Positions 1 through 4,263 of a stretch of DNA of 5,559 bases are shown piece by piece; position 1 is the stretch's first letter; each line of letters opens with the position of its first letter. Origin of the DNA: a bacterium. GTDB taxonomy: Bacteria; Patescibacteria; Paceibacteria; UBA9973. Both the position numbers and the translations under genes were made by a program. The notes beneath the pieces were generated by a model. The model saw only the letters and a list, made by a program, of their open reading frames with translations, searched no databases and was not told the origin of the DNA. The DNA lies in contig JAKALG010000064.1 of assembly GCA_021813235.1 (NCBI GenBank), positions 1-5,559 of the forward strand, given 5' to 3'.

Positions 1-95
1 TGAATGTTCGGCAGAAAATATAAATTACCATCAATACGCCCTTGCTTAAGAATGTCTTTATTTTCTTCACTAATTGTTATTTTTACTTCTTTCAT
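1..95 (-). CDS. partial hypothetical protein, N-terminus only
   Basis: An open frame starts with ATG at 95 and runs off the window edge; about 31 residues are visible, beginning MKEVKITISEEN and reaching GRIDGNLYFLPN. The start lies 11 bases after the stop of the preceding gene (107-412), so it is probably the next gene of the same minus-strand operon. No clear Shine-Dalgarno sequence precedes it, as for most genes here. The visible part resembles, from memory only, the N-terminus of some phage DNA methyltransferase-like proteins. Too little is visible to assign a function. Confidence 0.6.
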   Translation of the reverse strand, partial: MKEVKITISEENKDILKQGRIDGNLYFLPNI

Positions 96-106
96 ATTCT
101 TATAGA

Positions 107-412
107 TTAAGTTAAACTTTTAAAATCCTTTGATTTTAATTCAGCCAATTCTTTTATGTCTGCAAATATATCGGGCAATTCTTCATAGTGCATTATATAT
201 CCACCCATATAATGTCCGAACTCGTCCACAATTTTTTCTTTAAATCCTCTATCTGTATCCTCAATTATATGGGAATAAGAACTTGGATTAAAAATTCCTT
301 GTTTTAAAATTGCTGGACTTGAAGTAGAAATTGCTTTTAAAACTTTTGGTATTTCTTCTGCATCAATTTTTATTTCATTTTTATTCATCATTACTATTTT
401 ATATGCTTTCAT
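107..412 (-). CDS. hypothetical phage protein, 101 aa
   Basis: A small acidic, soluble-looking protein with no membrane segment or signal peptide. It starts with a predicted beta strand (YKIVMMNKNEIKI), then a helix, then a second strand-rich stretch around residues 37-52 (LKQGIFNPSSYSHIIED). The KQG-x-INP/FNP-x-S-x-I-x-D style core is of a type seen in small hypothetical phage and Patescibacteria proteins, but I cannot name the family. Its ATG overlaps the TGA of the replication-protein gene upstream (ATGA at 409-412), so translation is probably coupled; there is no separate Shine-Dalgarno sequence. Position right after a replication initiator suggests an early replication-module accessory role, which is inference only. 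Confidence 0.8.
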   Translation of the reverse strand: MKAYKIVMMNKNEIKIDAEEIPKVLKAISTSSPAILKQGIFNPSSYSHIIEDTDRGFKEKIVDEFGHYMGGYIMHYEELPDIFADIKELAELKSKDFKSLT

Positions 413-1083
413 ACGATAAATGTTTTATTTTTTTTATTATTTTTATAATCTTGTATTTTTCTACGCCCCCAATTTAAAAGTGTGGCATAATGTGAAGCAT
501 ATTTTTTTCTCTTTGAAGCCATATATCCCGAAAGTTCTTCAATTAAAACAATTGTATTTTTTTCTCCAAAAGTTGAAATAAGTTTAGTATATTCTTCTTC
601 TTTTAAGAGAACATTCTTAAATTCTCCAAAGACAGATTTGTCGCTTGCGACAATATCTATATTAGGTTTAGTTAAATTAGAATTAAGATTAGAATTAGAG
701 TTAGAATGCGATAGGGTATCTATACCCTTTCCTAAAACTAAATTCTTTATAATTTCAGGTGCTTTTTCCATCTCTATTTCTATACCTTTTTTGACTTTTG
801 GGCTATTCTGATTTTGATTTTTAATAAAATTAACTAATCCTAGCCAACCTTCTCTATAATATATTTTATGGTCTTTTTCAAAACGAGAGATAACTTTTTC
901 AACCATATCCTTATCTATCCCTGTTTCATTGGCTATTTTTTTAAGAGGAATTTCGTATATTCCACATATATTACTTGATGTATTAGTAAGAAAGTAAAGA
1001 AAAAGAAGTTTCTCTATCGGGTCAAGATTTGAAGAATAGGCATCATCCCAAAATTTTGTATTTATCATTCTATTTTTCGCCAT
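409..1083 (-). CDS. DnaD-like / phage replisome organizer replication protein
   Basis: Predicted replication-initiation protein of 224 aa. Residues 7-90 (NTKFWDDAYSSNL, EKLLFLYFLTN, GIYEIPLKKIANETGI, VISRFEKDHKIYYREGWLGLVNFIKNQ) have the pattern of the winged-helix N-domain of phage replisome organizer / DnaD-type proteins, which bind the phage origin and help load the host helicase. Residues 120-145 are a low-complexity Ser/Asn linker (SHSNSNSNLNSNL). Residues 158-212 (LLKEEEYTKLISTFGE, YASHYATLLNWGRRK) form a C-terminal helical domain typical of this architecture. A longer frame starts at 1116, but I prefer ATG at 1083 (MAKNRMINTKFW): the family begins near there, an AAGAGA stretch lies upstream, and the overlap with the HNH gene falls from 47 to 14 bases. 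Specific helicase-loader contacts are not visible. Confidence 0.8.
   Translation of the reverse strand: MAKNRMINTKFWDDAYSSNLDPIEKLLFLYFLTNTSSNICGIYEIPLKKIANETGIDKDMVEKVISRFEKDHKIYYREGWLGLVNFIKNQNQNSPKVKKGIEIEMEKAPEIIKNLVLGKGIDTLSHSNSNSNLNSNLTKPNIDIVASDKSVFGEFKNVLLKEEEYTKLISTFGEKNTIVLIEELSGYMASKRKKYASHYATLLNWGRRKIQDYKNNKKNKTFIV
677..712. repeat. three 12-bp iteron-like tandem repeats in the replication gene
   Basis: On the plus strand three consecutive 12-mers share a TTAGAAT core: TTAGAATTAAGA, TTAGAATTAGAG and TTAGAATGCGAT. They encode the Ser/Asn-rich linker of the replication protein. Lambdoid phages place their origin iterons inside the linker region of the initiator gene, so these may be an origin; equally they may be just the codons of a low-complexity linker. 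The flanking sequence is strongly AT-rich. Confidence 0.4.
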
Positions 1084-1618
1084 ATAAAGTTCTCTTCTTA
1101 TTATGAAGAATACCACATAAATATTTATAACAATTTTCTACACTATTTGAGATTTTACCAGTTGCAATATACATTGCTTCTTCTATCTCACTTTCAGGGA
1201 GATATTTTAAAAACATTTTAATCGTAGAATATCCACGCAAATTTAAGGTGTATCTATTACCCCATAAATCTGCCCACAACTTAGATAATTTTTCAACTTT
1301 TTTATCAATGATTTTTTCAATCTTTTTTTGATAATTATAAAATGCCTCCATCTGTTTTTCTTTTTCTTTTATATTATTTATTCTTTTTGCAACTCCTTTT
1401 GATACTGAACCTAAAATTCTATCTCTTTTACCTCTATTACATTCAAAACAAGAAGTAGTTAAATTATCTAAATCATTTTTTCCACCTTTACTTTTTGGAT
1501 AAATATGGTCAATTTCTAATACTGTATTTGGCGGTTTTTGACCACAGTATTGGCAAGAAAAACCATCTCTCTCAAAAATGGAAAATCTAGTTTTAATACT
1601 TAATGGTTTATTTTTCAT
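1070..1618 (-). CDS. HNH endonuclease, 182 aa
   Basis: An HNH nuclease of the zinc-bound type. The N-terminal domain (about residues 8-66) carries RFSIFERDGFSCQYCG with C22 and C25, the catalytic D37-H38 in LEIDHIYPKSKGG, N52 in DNLTTSC, and the second zinc pair C57/C60 followed by NRGK. Residues 70-110 are Lys/Glu-rich and likely a coiled helix. The C-terminal part (LWADLWGNRYTLNLRGYSTIKMFLKYLPESEIEEAMYIA) is a helical domain often attached to HNH proteins encoded beside phage replication initiators. All catalytic residues are present, so it is probably active. It could be a nicking or recombination enzyme of the replication module or a free-standing homing-type nuclease. No Shine-Dalgarno sequence precedes ATG 1618; the start is 4 bases after a possible 36-aa ORF and just below a large hairpin arm, suggesting coupled or structure-controlled translation. 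Confidence 0.88.
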   Translation of the reverse strand: MKNKPLSIKTRFSIFERDGFSCQYCGQKPPNTVLEIDHIYPKSKGGKNDLDNLTTSCFECNRGKRDRILGSVSKGVAKRINNIKEKEKQMEAFYNYQKKIEKIIDKKVEKLSKLWADLWGNRYTLNLRGYSTIKMFLKYLPESEIEEAMYIATGKISNSVENCYKYLCGILHNKKRTLYGEK

Positions 1619-1622
1619 AAAT

Positions 1623-1733
1623 TTACGAAACGAAAAAGAGATACCCCGTTGGACAAGATTTCAAAGAAACCTTACAGGATACCTCTTTTTCGTTCAATAA
1701 AACTATTAAAATGGTTTCTCTTTTCTTGTCCAT
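1623..1733 (-). CDS. possible 36-aa leader ORF before the HNH gene
   Basis: ATG at 1733 opens a 36-codon frame ending in TAA 4 bases before the HNH start. The peptide begins MDKKRETILIVLLNEKE, holds two cysteines (residues 20 and 27) and ends in a hydrophobic YLFFVS. An in-frame TGA five codons upstream excludes a longer version. An AGGTGA sequence lies 12 bases before the ATG, rather far for a ribosome binding site; alternatively a promoter at 1740-1768 would give a nearly leaderless message starting at the ATG. The whole ORF is covered by two interlocked inverted repeats, so it could be a leader peptide whose translation decides which hairpin forms, or it could be a chance frame through a structured RNA. 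No homologue is recognised. Confidence 0.4.
   Translation of the reverse strand: MDKKRETILIVLLNEKEVSCKVSLKSCPTGYLFFVS
1629..1732 (-). repeat. two interlocked inverted repeats, switch-like leader
   Basis: On the minus strand the arms occur in the order A-B-A'-B'. Pair A is 1713-1732 with 1650-1671: 9 bp (TGGACAAGA), an internal loop, then 7 bp (AGAAACC). Pair B is 1677-1694 with 1629-1646: 12 perfect bp (AACGAAAAAGAG) extended to 18 bp by GTATCC/GGGTAT. Two of those extra positions are G-U wobbles only in minus-strand RNA and A-C mismatches in plus-strand RNA, so a minus-strand transcript is favoured. The A'-B' gap is 4 nt, too short to span helix A, so a full pseudoknot is unlikely and two alternative hairpins are more plausible. 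B' ends 11 bases before the HNH start. A third option pairs GAGATAC at 1741-1747 with 1638-1644. Confidence 0.7.
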
Positions 1734-1768
1734 AAACCTAGTATCTCACCTTTCAATAAATATTGCAA
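1733..1768 (-). promoter_or_regulatory. candidate promoter of the HNH-replication operon
   Basis: Minus strand: TTGCAA at 1768-1763, a 17-bp spacer, then GATACT at 1745-1740, preceded by TGA so that it reads as an extended -10 (TGnGATACT). The hexamers are only moderate matches (4 of 6 each). Transcription would begin near 1733, giving an RNA whose first bases are the 36-aa ORF start and hairpin arm A. Readthrough from the upstream HNH gene at 2017 is the alternative source of transcription. Confidence 0.3.
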
Positions 1769-1801
1769 GTGGGGGTATGTGGAAAACTCAAGTAAACAGT
1801 C

Positions 1802-1830
1802 TTGATTTTTAAAATAAAATAAAATATAAT
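1802..1830 (+). promoter_or_regulatory. sigma70-type promoter of the tRNA-like gene
   Basis: TTGATT at 1802-1807, a 17-bp AT-rich spacer and a perfect TATAAT at 1825-1830. The expected start point is 1836-1837, the first base of the tRNA-like sequence. It is the only convincing plus-strand promoter seen in the window. Confidence 0.7.
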
Positions 1831-1836
1831 TTAGAA

Positions 1837-1907
1837 GCGGTAAGGACGAACGGATAGTCGTTAGCCTCATAAGCTAAAGAAAGTGTGGTTCAACTCCACC
1901 GACCGCA
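1837..1907 (+). tRNA. tRNA-like gene, CAT anticodon (Met or Ile2), degenerate
   Basis: A cloverleaf can be drawn. The acceptor stem GCGGT/ACCGC has 5 sound pairs (1837-1841 with 1902-1906), but positions 6 and 7 mismatch. The D arm pairs CGA with TCG around a loop containing GG. The anticodon stem is TTAGC/GCTAA (1861-1865 with 1873-1877) with loop CTCATAA and anticodon CAT at 1868-1870. The T arm is GTGG/CCAC with a canonical TTCAACT loop (1889-1895), 4 pairs only. The 3' end is A then ACA, not an encoded CCA. The anticodon stem lacks the three G-C pairs of initiator tRNA, so elongator Met or lysidine-modified Ile2 are the options. The missing pairs mean it may be a divergent phage tRNA, a decaying copy or a tRNA mimic. 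It stands alone on the plus strand with its own promoter and terminator. Confidence 0.62.
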
Positions 1908-1931
1908 ACAATTCAAAATGGACTGATAAAT

Positions 1932-1965
1932 AAATACCCTAGACAATTAAGTCGGGGGTATTTTT
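1932..1965 (+). terminator. intrinsic terminator after the tRNA-like gene
   Basis: AAATACCC (1932-1939) pairs with GGGTATTT (1956-1963), 8 bp, with an inner GAC/GTC pairing in the loop, running into a T tract (1961-1965). In the other direction the tail is only TTTATTTAT, so it may weakly stop the minus-strand HNH transcript that ends at 2017. Confidence 0.75.
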
Positions 1966-2016
1966 CTACATTTTTGGGTGAGTAGTAGATTACTCGTGAG
2001 ATGTGATTATGGAGGA

Positions 2017-2268
2017 TTAAGCAACTTGTTTATAACTTTCTAAAAAGTTTAGCAAGATTACTTCATATTCAAATTTCTCTAAAAGAATATCTTGCGGAAT
2101 TAGTTTGTGTAATTCGTTATGACATCCCCGGCAGATTTCAATTAGTCCACCGATTCCTTTAAAGAATTTTTTAGGTAATTTGTGATGTTTGGTTTTTTGT
2201 CGTAAGTCATCATTGGGTATATATTTTTGATGACATTTAGGGCAAAAATCATTATGATGTTTGGACAT
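2017..2268 (-). CDS. mini HNH endonuclease-like protein, 83 aa
   Basis: A compact zinc-stabilised HNH-fold protein. A CPKC knuckle (C9, C12) and a second CRGC knuckle (C46, C49) would hold one zinc. H28-H29 in TKHHKLPKKFF supplies the first histidine, and HNELH (H50, N51, H54) supplies the N and last H of the motif. At 83 aa it is little more than the bare fold plus a C-terminal helix (LLEKFEYEVILLNFLESY). Such short HNH proteins occur in phages as DNA nickases or packaging-associated nucleases, and as free-standing homing elements; which applies here cannot be told. Translation start is firm: GAGGAGGT lies just before ATG 2268, and the gene overlaps the end of the zinc-ribbon gene by 17 bases. 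It is the last gene of a short operon that begins with a structured RNA. Confidence 0.8.
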   Translation of the reverse strand: MSKHHNDFCPKCHQKYIPNDDLRQKTKHHKLPKKFFKGIGGLIEICRGCHNELHKLIPQDILLEKFEYEVILLNFLESYKQVA

Positions 2269-2452
2269 TTATTACCTCCTCTATTTTTTTTATTTCTTGC
2301 AGTGATAAAATAGCAGAACGCTTGTGTCCACATTCTTCAAATAAAATAGTGCATAAAAATAATATGCTACTTATTTTATAGCCAAATAATTTACCTTTTC
2401 TTTCTGTATTGCAAACAGTACAAAAGGTTTTTACTTCTAATTTTAAGAACAT
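2252..2452 (-). CDS. small zinc-ribbon-like protein, 66 aa
   Basis: A 66-aa protein with one CxxC knuckle (C11, C14 in TFCTVCNTERKGKLFGYK) and a second likely metal site, C41-x-H43 in EECGHKRSAIL, so a small treble-clef or zinc-ribbon fold is plausible. Between them lies a hydrophobic stretch (SSILFLCTILF) that could be a buried strand pair and is too short for a clear membrane helix. The C-terminus is an amphipathic helix (LQEIKKIEEVINV). AAGGAGG precedes ATG 2452 at good spacing, one of the best ribosome binding sites in the window. The gene begins 17 bases downstream of the structured RNA at 2470-2634 and overlaps the mini-HNH gene. No family is recognised; nucleic-acid binding is an inference from the zinc pattern. 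Confidence 0.72.
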   Translation of the reverse strand: MFLKLEVKTFCTVCNTERKGKLFGYKISSILFLCTILFEECGHKRSAILSLQEIKKIEEVINVQTS

Positions 2453-2469
2453 TTTGAAACCTCCTTATT

Positions 2470-2634
2470 TTAGATATGCTTATTTCTCCATTTAAAGTCT
2501 GCAGTTTTGCTAGACAATTATGTGCGTCTGTCGAGACACCAACTTTCGTTGATTTTTATTCACATAATTTATCCGAACGTTCTTGACCGCGAGGGTGCGA
2601 ACACCACTTTAAATAGAGAGAAAAGCATATCTGA
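2470..2634 (-). ncRNA. multibranched structured RNA of unassigned class
   Basis: A long closing helix P1 (2470-2498 with 2606-2634) has near-continuous pairing with two internal mismatches. Reading the minus strand inward, it encloses P5 (GGTG-TTCG-CACC, 2605-2594), P4 (CTCG-CGGT-CAAG, 2593-2582), P3 (AATTATGTG with CACATAATT, 2569-2561 with 2524-2516) and P2 (GTCTaGCA-AAAC-TGCAGAC, 2515-2497). P3 carries two hairpins: CAAC-GAAA-GTTG (2551-2540) and GTCT-CGAC-AGAC (2537-2526). Helices abut almost without spacers. A GAAA and a UUCG tetraloop appear only when read on the minus strand, matching the promoter direction and the downstream genes. It may be a free RNA or a 5' leader controlling the zinc-ribbon gene. 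I do not recognise a known class; tRNA, tmRNA, 6S and hammerhead patterns do not fit. Confidence 0.72.
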
Positions 2635-2655
2635 TGTCAAAGAATGTTTTACTTA

Positions 2656-2684
2656 ATTTTAAATCTTTCAATATTAAAAGTCAA
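2656..2684 (-). promoter_or_regulatory. promoter of structured RNA and zinc-ribbon/HNH genes
   Basis: Minus strand TTGACT at 2684-2679, a 17-bp spacer and TAAAAT at 2661-2656, five of six matches to the -10 consensus. The start point would be near 2649, about 15 bases before helix P1 of the structured RNA. A second -35-like TTGACA at 2641-2636 has only a weak TCTATT partner 17 bp on. Confidence 0.6.
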
Positions 2685-2719
2685 ACAAAAAGATAGCACT
2701 TCTGCATATATGCTATCTT
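2683..2719 (-). terminator. intrinsic terminator of the lysis operon
   Basis: On the minus strand AAGATAGCA (2719-2711) pairs with TGCTATCTT (2698-2690), a 9-bp stem with a 12-nt loop, followed by TTTTTGTTT. It lies downstream of the holin-like gene and its T tract touches the -35 element of the next promoter, so one transcription unit ends as the next begins. Confidence 0.7.
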
Positions 2720-2919
2720 CTTATCATCAGAGTATCCGTTAGGATTGTTTAGTCGAATTTTATCCACTTAAGTTTTAAAAATTATCTTCTATATGAATTT
2801 CTTACCTCGTAAAATCGGAGGCGAGGTCTTGCAAGTTGTACAAGTTTTCAGTGAAGAAACTACTTGCAAAATTGAAAGAACAAGGAGACTGCGATGATGA
2901 TTAGCCCTAGATAATTATA
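2720..2919 (-). other. 200-bp non-coding stretch with two hairpins
   Basis: No convincing gene. Two adjacent inverted repeats stand out. TTGCAAGT (2829-2836) plus AGTTT (2843-2847) pair with the continuous AAACT-ACTTGCAA (2857-2869), leaving a 6-nt bulge. ACCTCG (2804-2809) pairs with CGAGGT (2822-2827). Both would form in the 3' untranslated part of the lysis transcript. A lone near-match to a DnaA box (TTATCCACT, 2760-2768) is also present. The combination could be a 3' regulatory RNA or a second small RNA; there is no direct support for either. Confidence 0.45.
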
Positions 2920-3141
2920 CTACTTTGTGGGGAAAACACCAATGAATTTTCCATTTGATGTCGTTCCAAATGCTTTCAATAAAGAAGAAGCACCGACAAT
3001 TACAGCAATACCTAAAATCTTATTCCAATCAAAATCAGAAATACTTGCCAAATTAGACAGATACATTAAAACTGCTGAAATAATTGAAGACAAAACAGCA
3101 CTACCTACATCTTTCCAATTTAATAATAAAAAATCTGACAT
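2920..3141 (-). CDS. holin-like two-TM protein, 73 aa
   Basis: A small membrane protein with two hydrophobic segments, about residues 12-32 (VGSAVLSSIISAVLMYLSNLA) and 41-57 (ILGIAVIVGASSLLKAF), joined by a short acidic turn (SISDFDWN), with a polar C-terminus (TSNGKFIGVFPTK). Size, topology and position directly after a peptidoglycan-targeting peptidase fit a phage holin, which would make membrane holes to release the leaderless lytic enzyme. Its ATG shares one base with the stop of the peptidase gene (TAATG at 3139-3143), so it is translated by coupling; no independent Shine-Dalgarno sequence is seen. The lysin-before-holin order is opposite to the commonest one. Function is inferred from topology and context, not from a recognised family motif. 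Confidence 0.75.
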   Translation of the reverse strand: MSDFLLLNWKDVGSAVLSSIISAVLMYLSNLASISDFDWNKILGIAVIVGASSLLKAFGTTSNGKFIGVFPTK

Positions 3142-4112
3142 TATTTATTTAATTCTGCCCGTGTCAACGGACCAACTACACCATCAGGGACTAGCTGATG
3201 ATTTTTTTGATAATTTTTCACTGCTCGTAATGTTAATATCCCAAAATATCCTGTCTGAAAAATTGAAAGCATATTTAATCTTTTTTGAAGTTCTTTTACG
3301 TCATTATCTCGCATTCCAAATTTTAAAGTTTTTGTGAATTGAAACATAGGATTATTTTTAAGTATCATCCACACTTCTGTCGGAGGATATAAAGAGTGAA
3401 TTATGTTAGCACAACCACTCCAGTCCCATAAAGTTCCCCAAGTATTATTCATTTTAAATTTTAGAGTTTCTGTAAAATCAAAGGCGTGTAATCCAACTGC
3501 GTGTCCCGAAGTTTCAGGTTTCCAACGAAGAGGGTCTATGTCTTGTGGCAACCAAGATGGCGTCCACCAATAATCCTGACACCCATAGCGACATAATACC
3601 CCACTGTCGCTCTCTATAATCGCTTTAGCGATGAGTTGAGGGTCGGTTTCGTCTTCTTGTCTATATCCAGCAATTTTATCCGTACAGAGCGAAATTAAGC
3701 GTTGTACTTCTTCTATAGAAATTGCCTGTAATTTTGCAATATATTCAGAATATGGCAAGTATCTGTCTTGTTCGGTTGTGTGAGTCCAAAGTTCTAAAGG
3801 TAGGAAGCCATATTTTTTTGCTACTTGGAGGGCAGAAAAAACAGATGACCCTTCAGTCCAATTTTTGTCTATAAACTTTTTTTGAAGCAAGTATTGAAAG
3901 TCAGGAGAATATTTTTTACCATTTGCTTTTTCACGATTTTGTATTAAAGAAATTGCAGTGCATATACCAACTGTATGTTGATGTTCTATATTTTCTGGTA
4001 AATATTCATAACCACCTTTCACTAAAGGCACTCCAGCAAATGCAACTTTGTGTCGTATTGTACGTTTGTCTCTCTTAGATTTTAAAGCCCCAGTTCCTAA
4101 TTTTTCAAGCAT
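3141..4112 (-). CDS. papain-like (C1) peptidase with peptidoglycan-binding domain
   Basis: Predicted lytic enzyme of 323 aa. Residues 35-255 resemble a C1A cysteine peptidase. Q45 and C51 (QHTVGIC) have the 6-residue spacing of the papain oxyanion glutamine and catalytic cysteine. H204 in SGHAVGLHAFD and N223 in MNNTWGTLW, which mirrors papain's NSWG, complete the triad. Residues 262-322 form a peptidoglycan-binding-domain-1-like repeat (LKFGMRDNDVKELQKRLNML, TGYFGILTLRAVKNYQKNH, PDGVVGPLTRAEL). There is no signal peptide or propeptide-like region, consistent with release through a holin. Most phage endolysins are amidases, muramidases or NlpC/P60 peptidases, so a papain-type catalytic domain is unusual. 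It could instead be a virion-associated peptidase. ATG 4112 overlaps the end of the 51-aa ORF by 8 bases; no strong ribosome binding site is visible. Confidence 0.85.
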   Translation of the reverse strand: MLEKLGTGALKSKRDKRTIRHKVAFAGVPLVKGGYEYLPENIEHQHTVGICTAISLIQNREKANGKKYSPDFQYLLQKKFIDKNWTEGSSVFSALQVAKKYGFLPLELWTHTTEQDRYLPYSEYIAKLQAISIEEVQRLISLCTDKIAGYRQEDETDPQLIAKAIIESDSGVLCRYGCQDYWWTPSWLPQDIDPLRWKPETSGHAVGLHAFDFTETLKFKMNNTWGTLWDWSGCANIIHSLYPPTEVWMILKNNPMFQFTKTLKFGMRDNDVKELQKRLNMLSIFQTGYFGILTLRAVKNYQKNHQLVPDGVVGPLTRAELNK

Positions 4113-4260
4113 AAGGATTGTTTTTTTGTGCTAATGCTCTCCTATAATACACCTTTTTAGGGGTATCTGTCAATGGTTGTTTGGTCAAGATAAAACTTTT
4201 GCCAGTTTTATTATTGAACTTTATACTTTTAGGAAGTTTTGCGTAAAAATTTTTTTCCAT
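4105..4260 (-). CDS. hypothetical basic protein, 51 aa
   Basis: A short frame tightly fitted into the operon: ATG 4260 is 3 bases after the stop of the one-TM protein gene, and its TGA overlaps the peptidase start by 8 bases. The protein begins MEKNFYAKLPKSIKFNNKTG and ends KKVYYRRALAQKNNPYA. It is strongly basic (many Lys and Arg) with no membrane segment and no cysteine. The tight junctions on both sides support a real gene. Against it, a promoter-like sequence lies within it and there is no Shine-Dalgarno sequence. Function unknown; a lysis-timing or nucleic-acid-binding role would be guesswork. Confidence 0.6.
   Translation of the reverse strand: MEKNFYAKLPKSIKFNNKTGKSFILTKQPLTDTPKKVYYRRALAQKNNPYA
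4144..4173 (-). promoter_or_regulatory. candidate internal promoter before the peptidase gene
   Basis: Minus strand perfect TTGACA (4173-4168), 18-bp spacer, TATTAT (4149-4144, five of six). Initiation near 4137 would give a short leader of about 25 nt before the peptidase ATG at 4112. It lies inside the 51-aa ORF, so it would allow separate expression of peptidase and holin-like protein. Confidence 0.5.
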
Positions 4261-4263
4261 AAA

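Noticed and set aside
1837..1907. Phage attachment site in a tRNA gene
   Set aside because: No integrase gene in the window and no direct repeat of the tRNA 3' end was noticed.
2142..2333. 63-aa minus-strand ORF
   Set aside because: It lies in another frame across the mini-HNH and zinc-ribbon genes, both of which have strong ribosome binding sites and zinc motifs; the product has no sensible features.
2470..2634. MITE-like element with long terminal inverted repeats
   Set aside because: No target-site duplication can be seen at the ends, and the interior is a set of small hairpins with strand-specific GAAA and UUCG loops, which fits RNA better.
2722..2731. CTGATGA on the minus strand as a hammerhead ribozyme core
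   Set aside because: No following stem II with GAAA and no suitable cleavage triplet was found; the match is isolated.
2760..2768. DnaA box (TTATCCACT)
   Set aside because: One mismatch and no cluster of further boxes nearby; not enough for an origin.
2793..2897. 34-aa plus-strand frame (MNFLPRKIGG...) in the intergenic stretch
   Set aside because: No ribosome binding site or promoter, stands alone against the operon direction, and overlaps two hairpins that explain the sequence better.
2927..3337. 136-aa plus-strand ORF opposite the holin-like and peptidase genes
   Set aside because: It is entirely antisense to two well-supported genes with catalytic and membrane signatures, and has no ribosome binding site or context.
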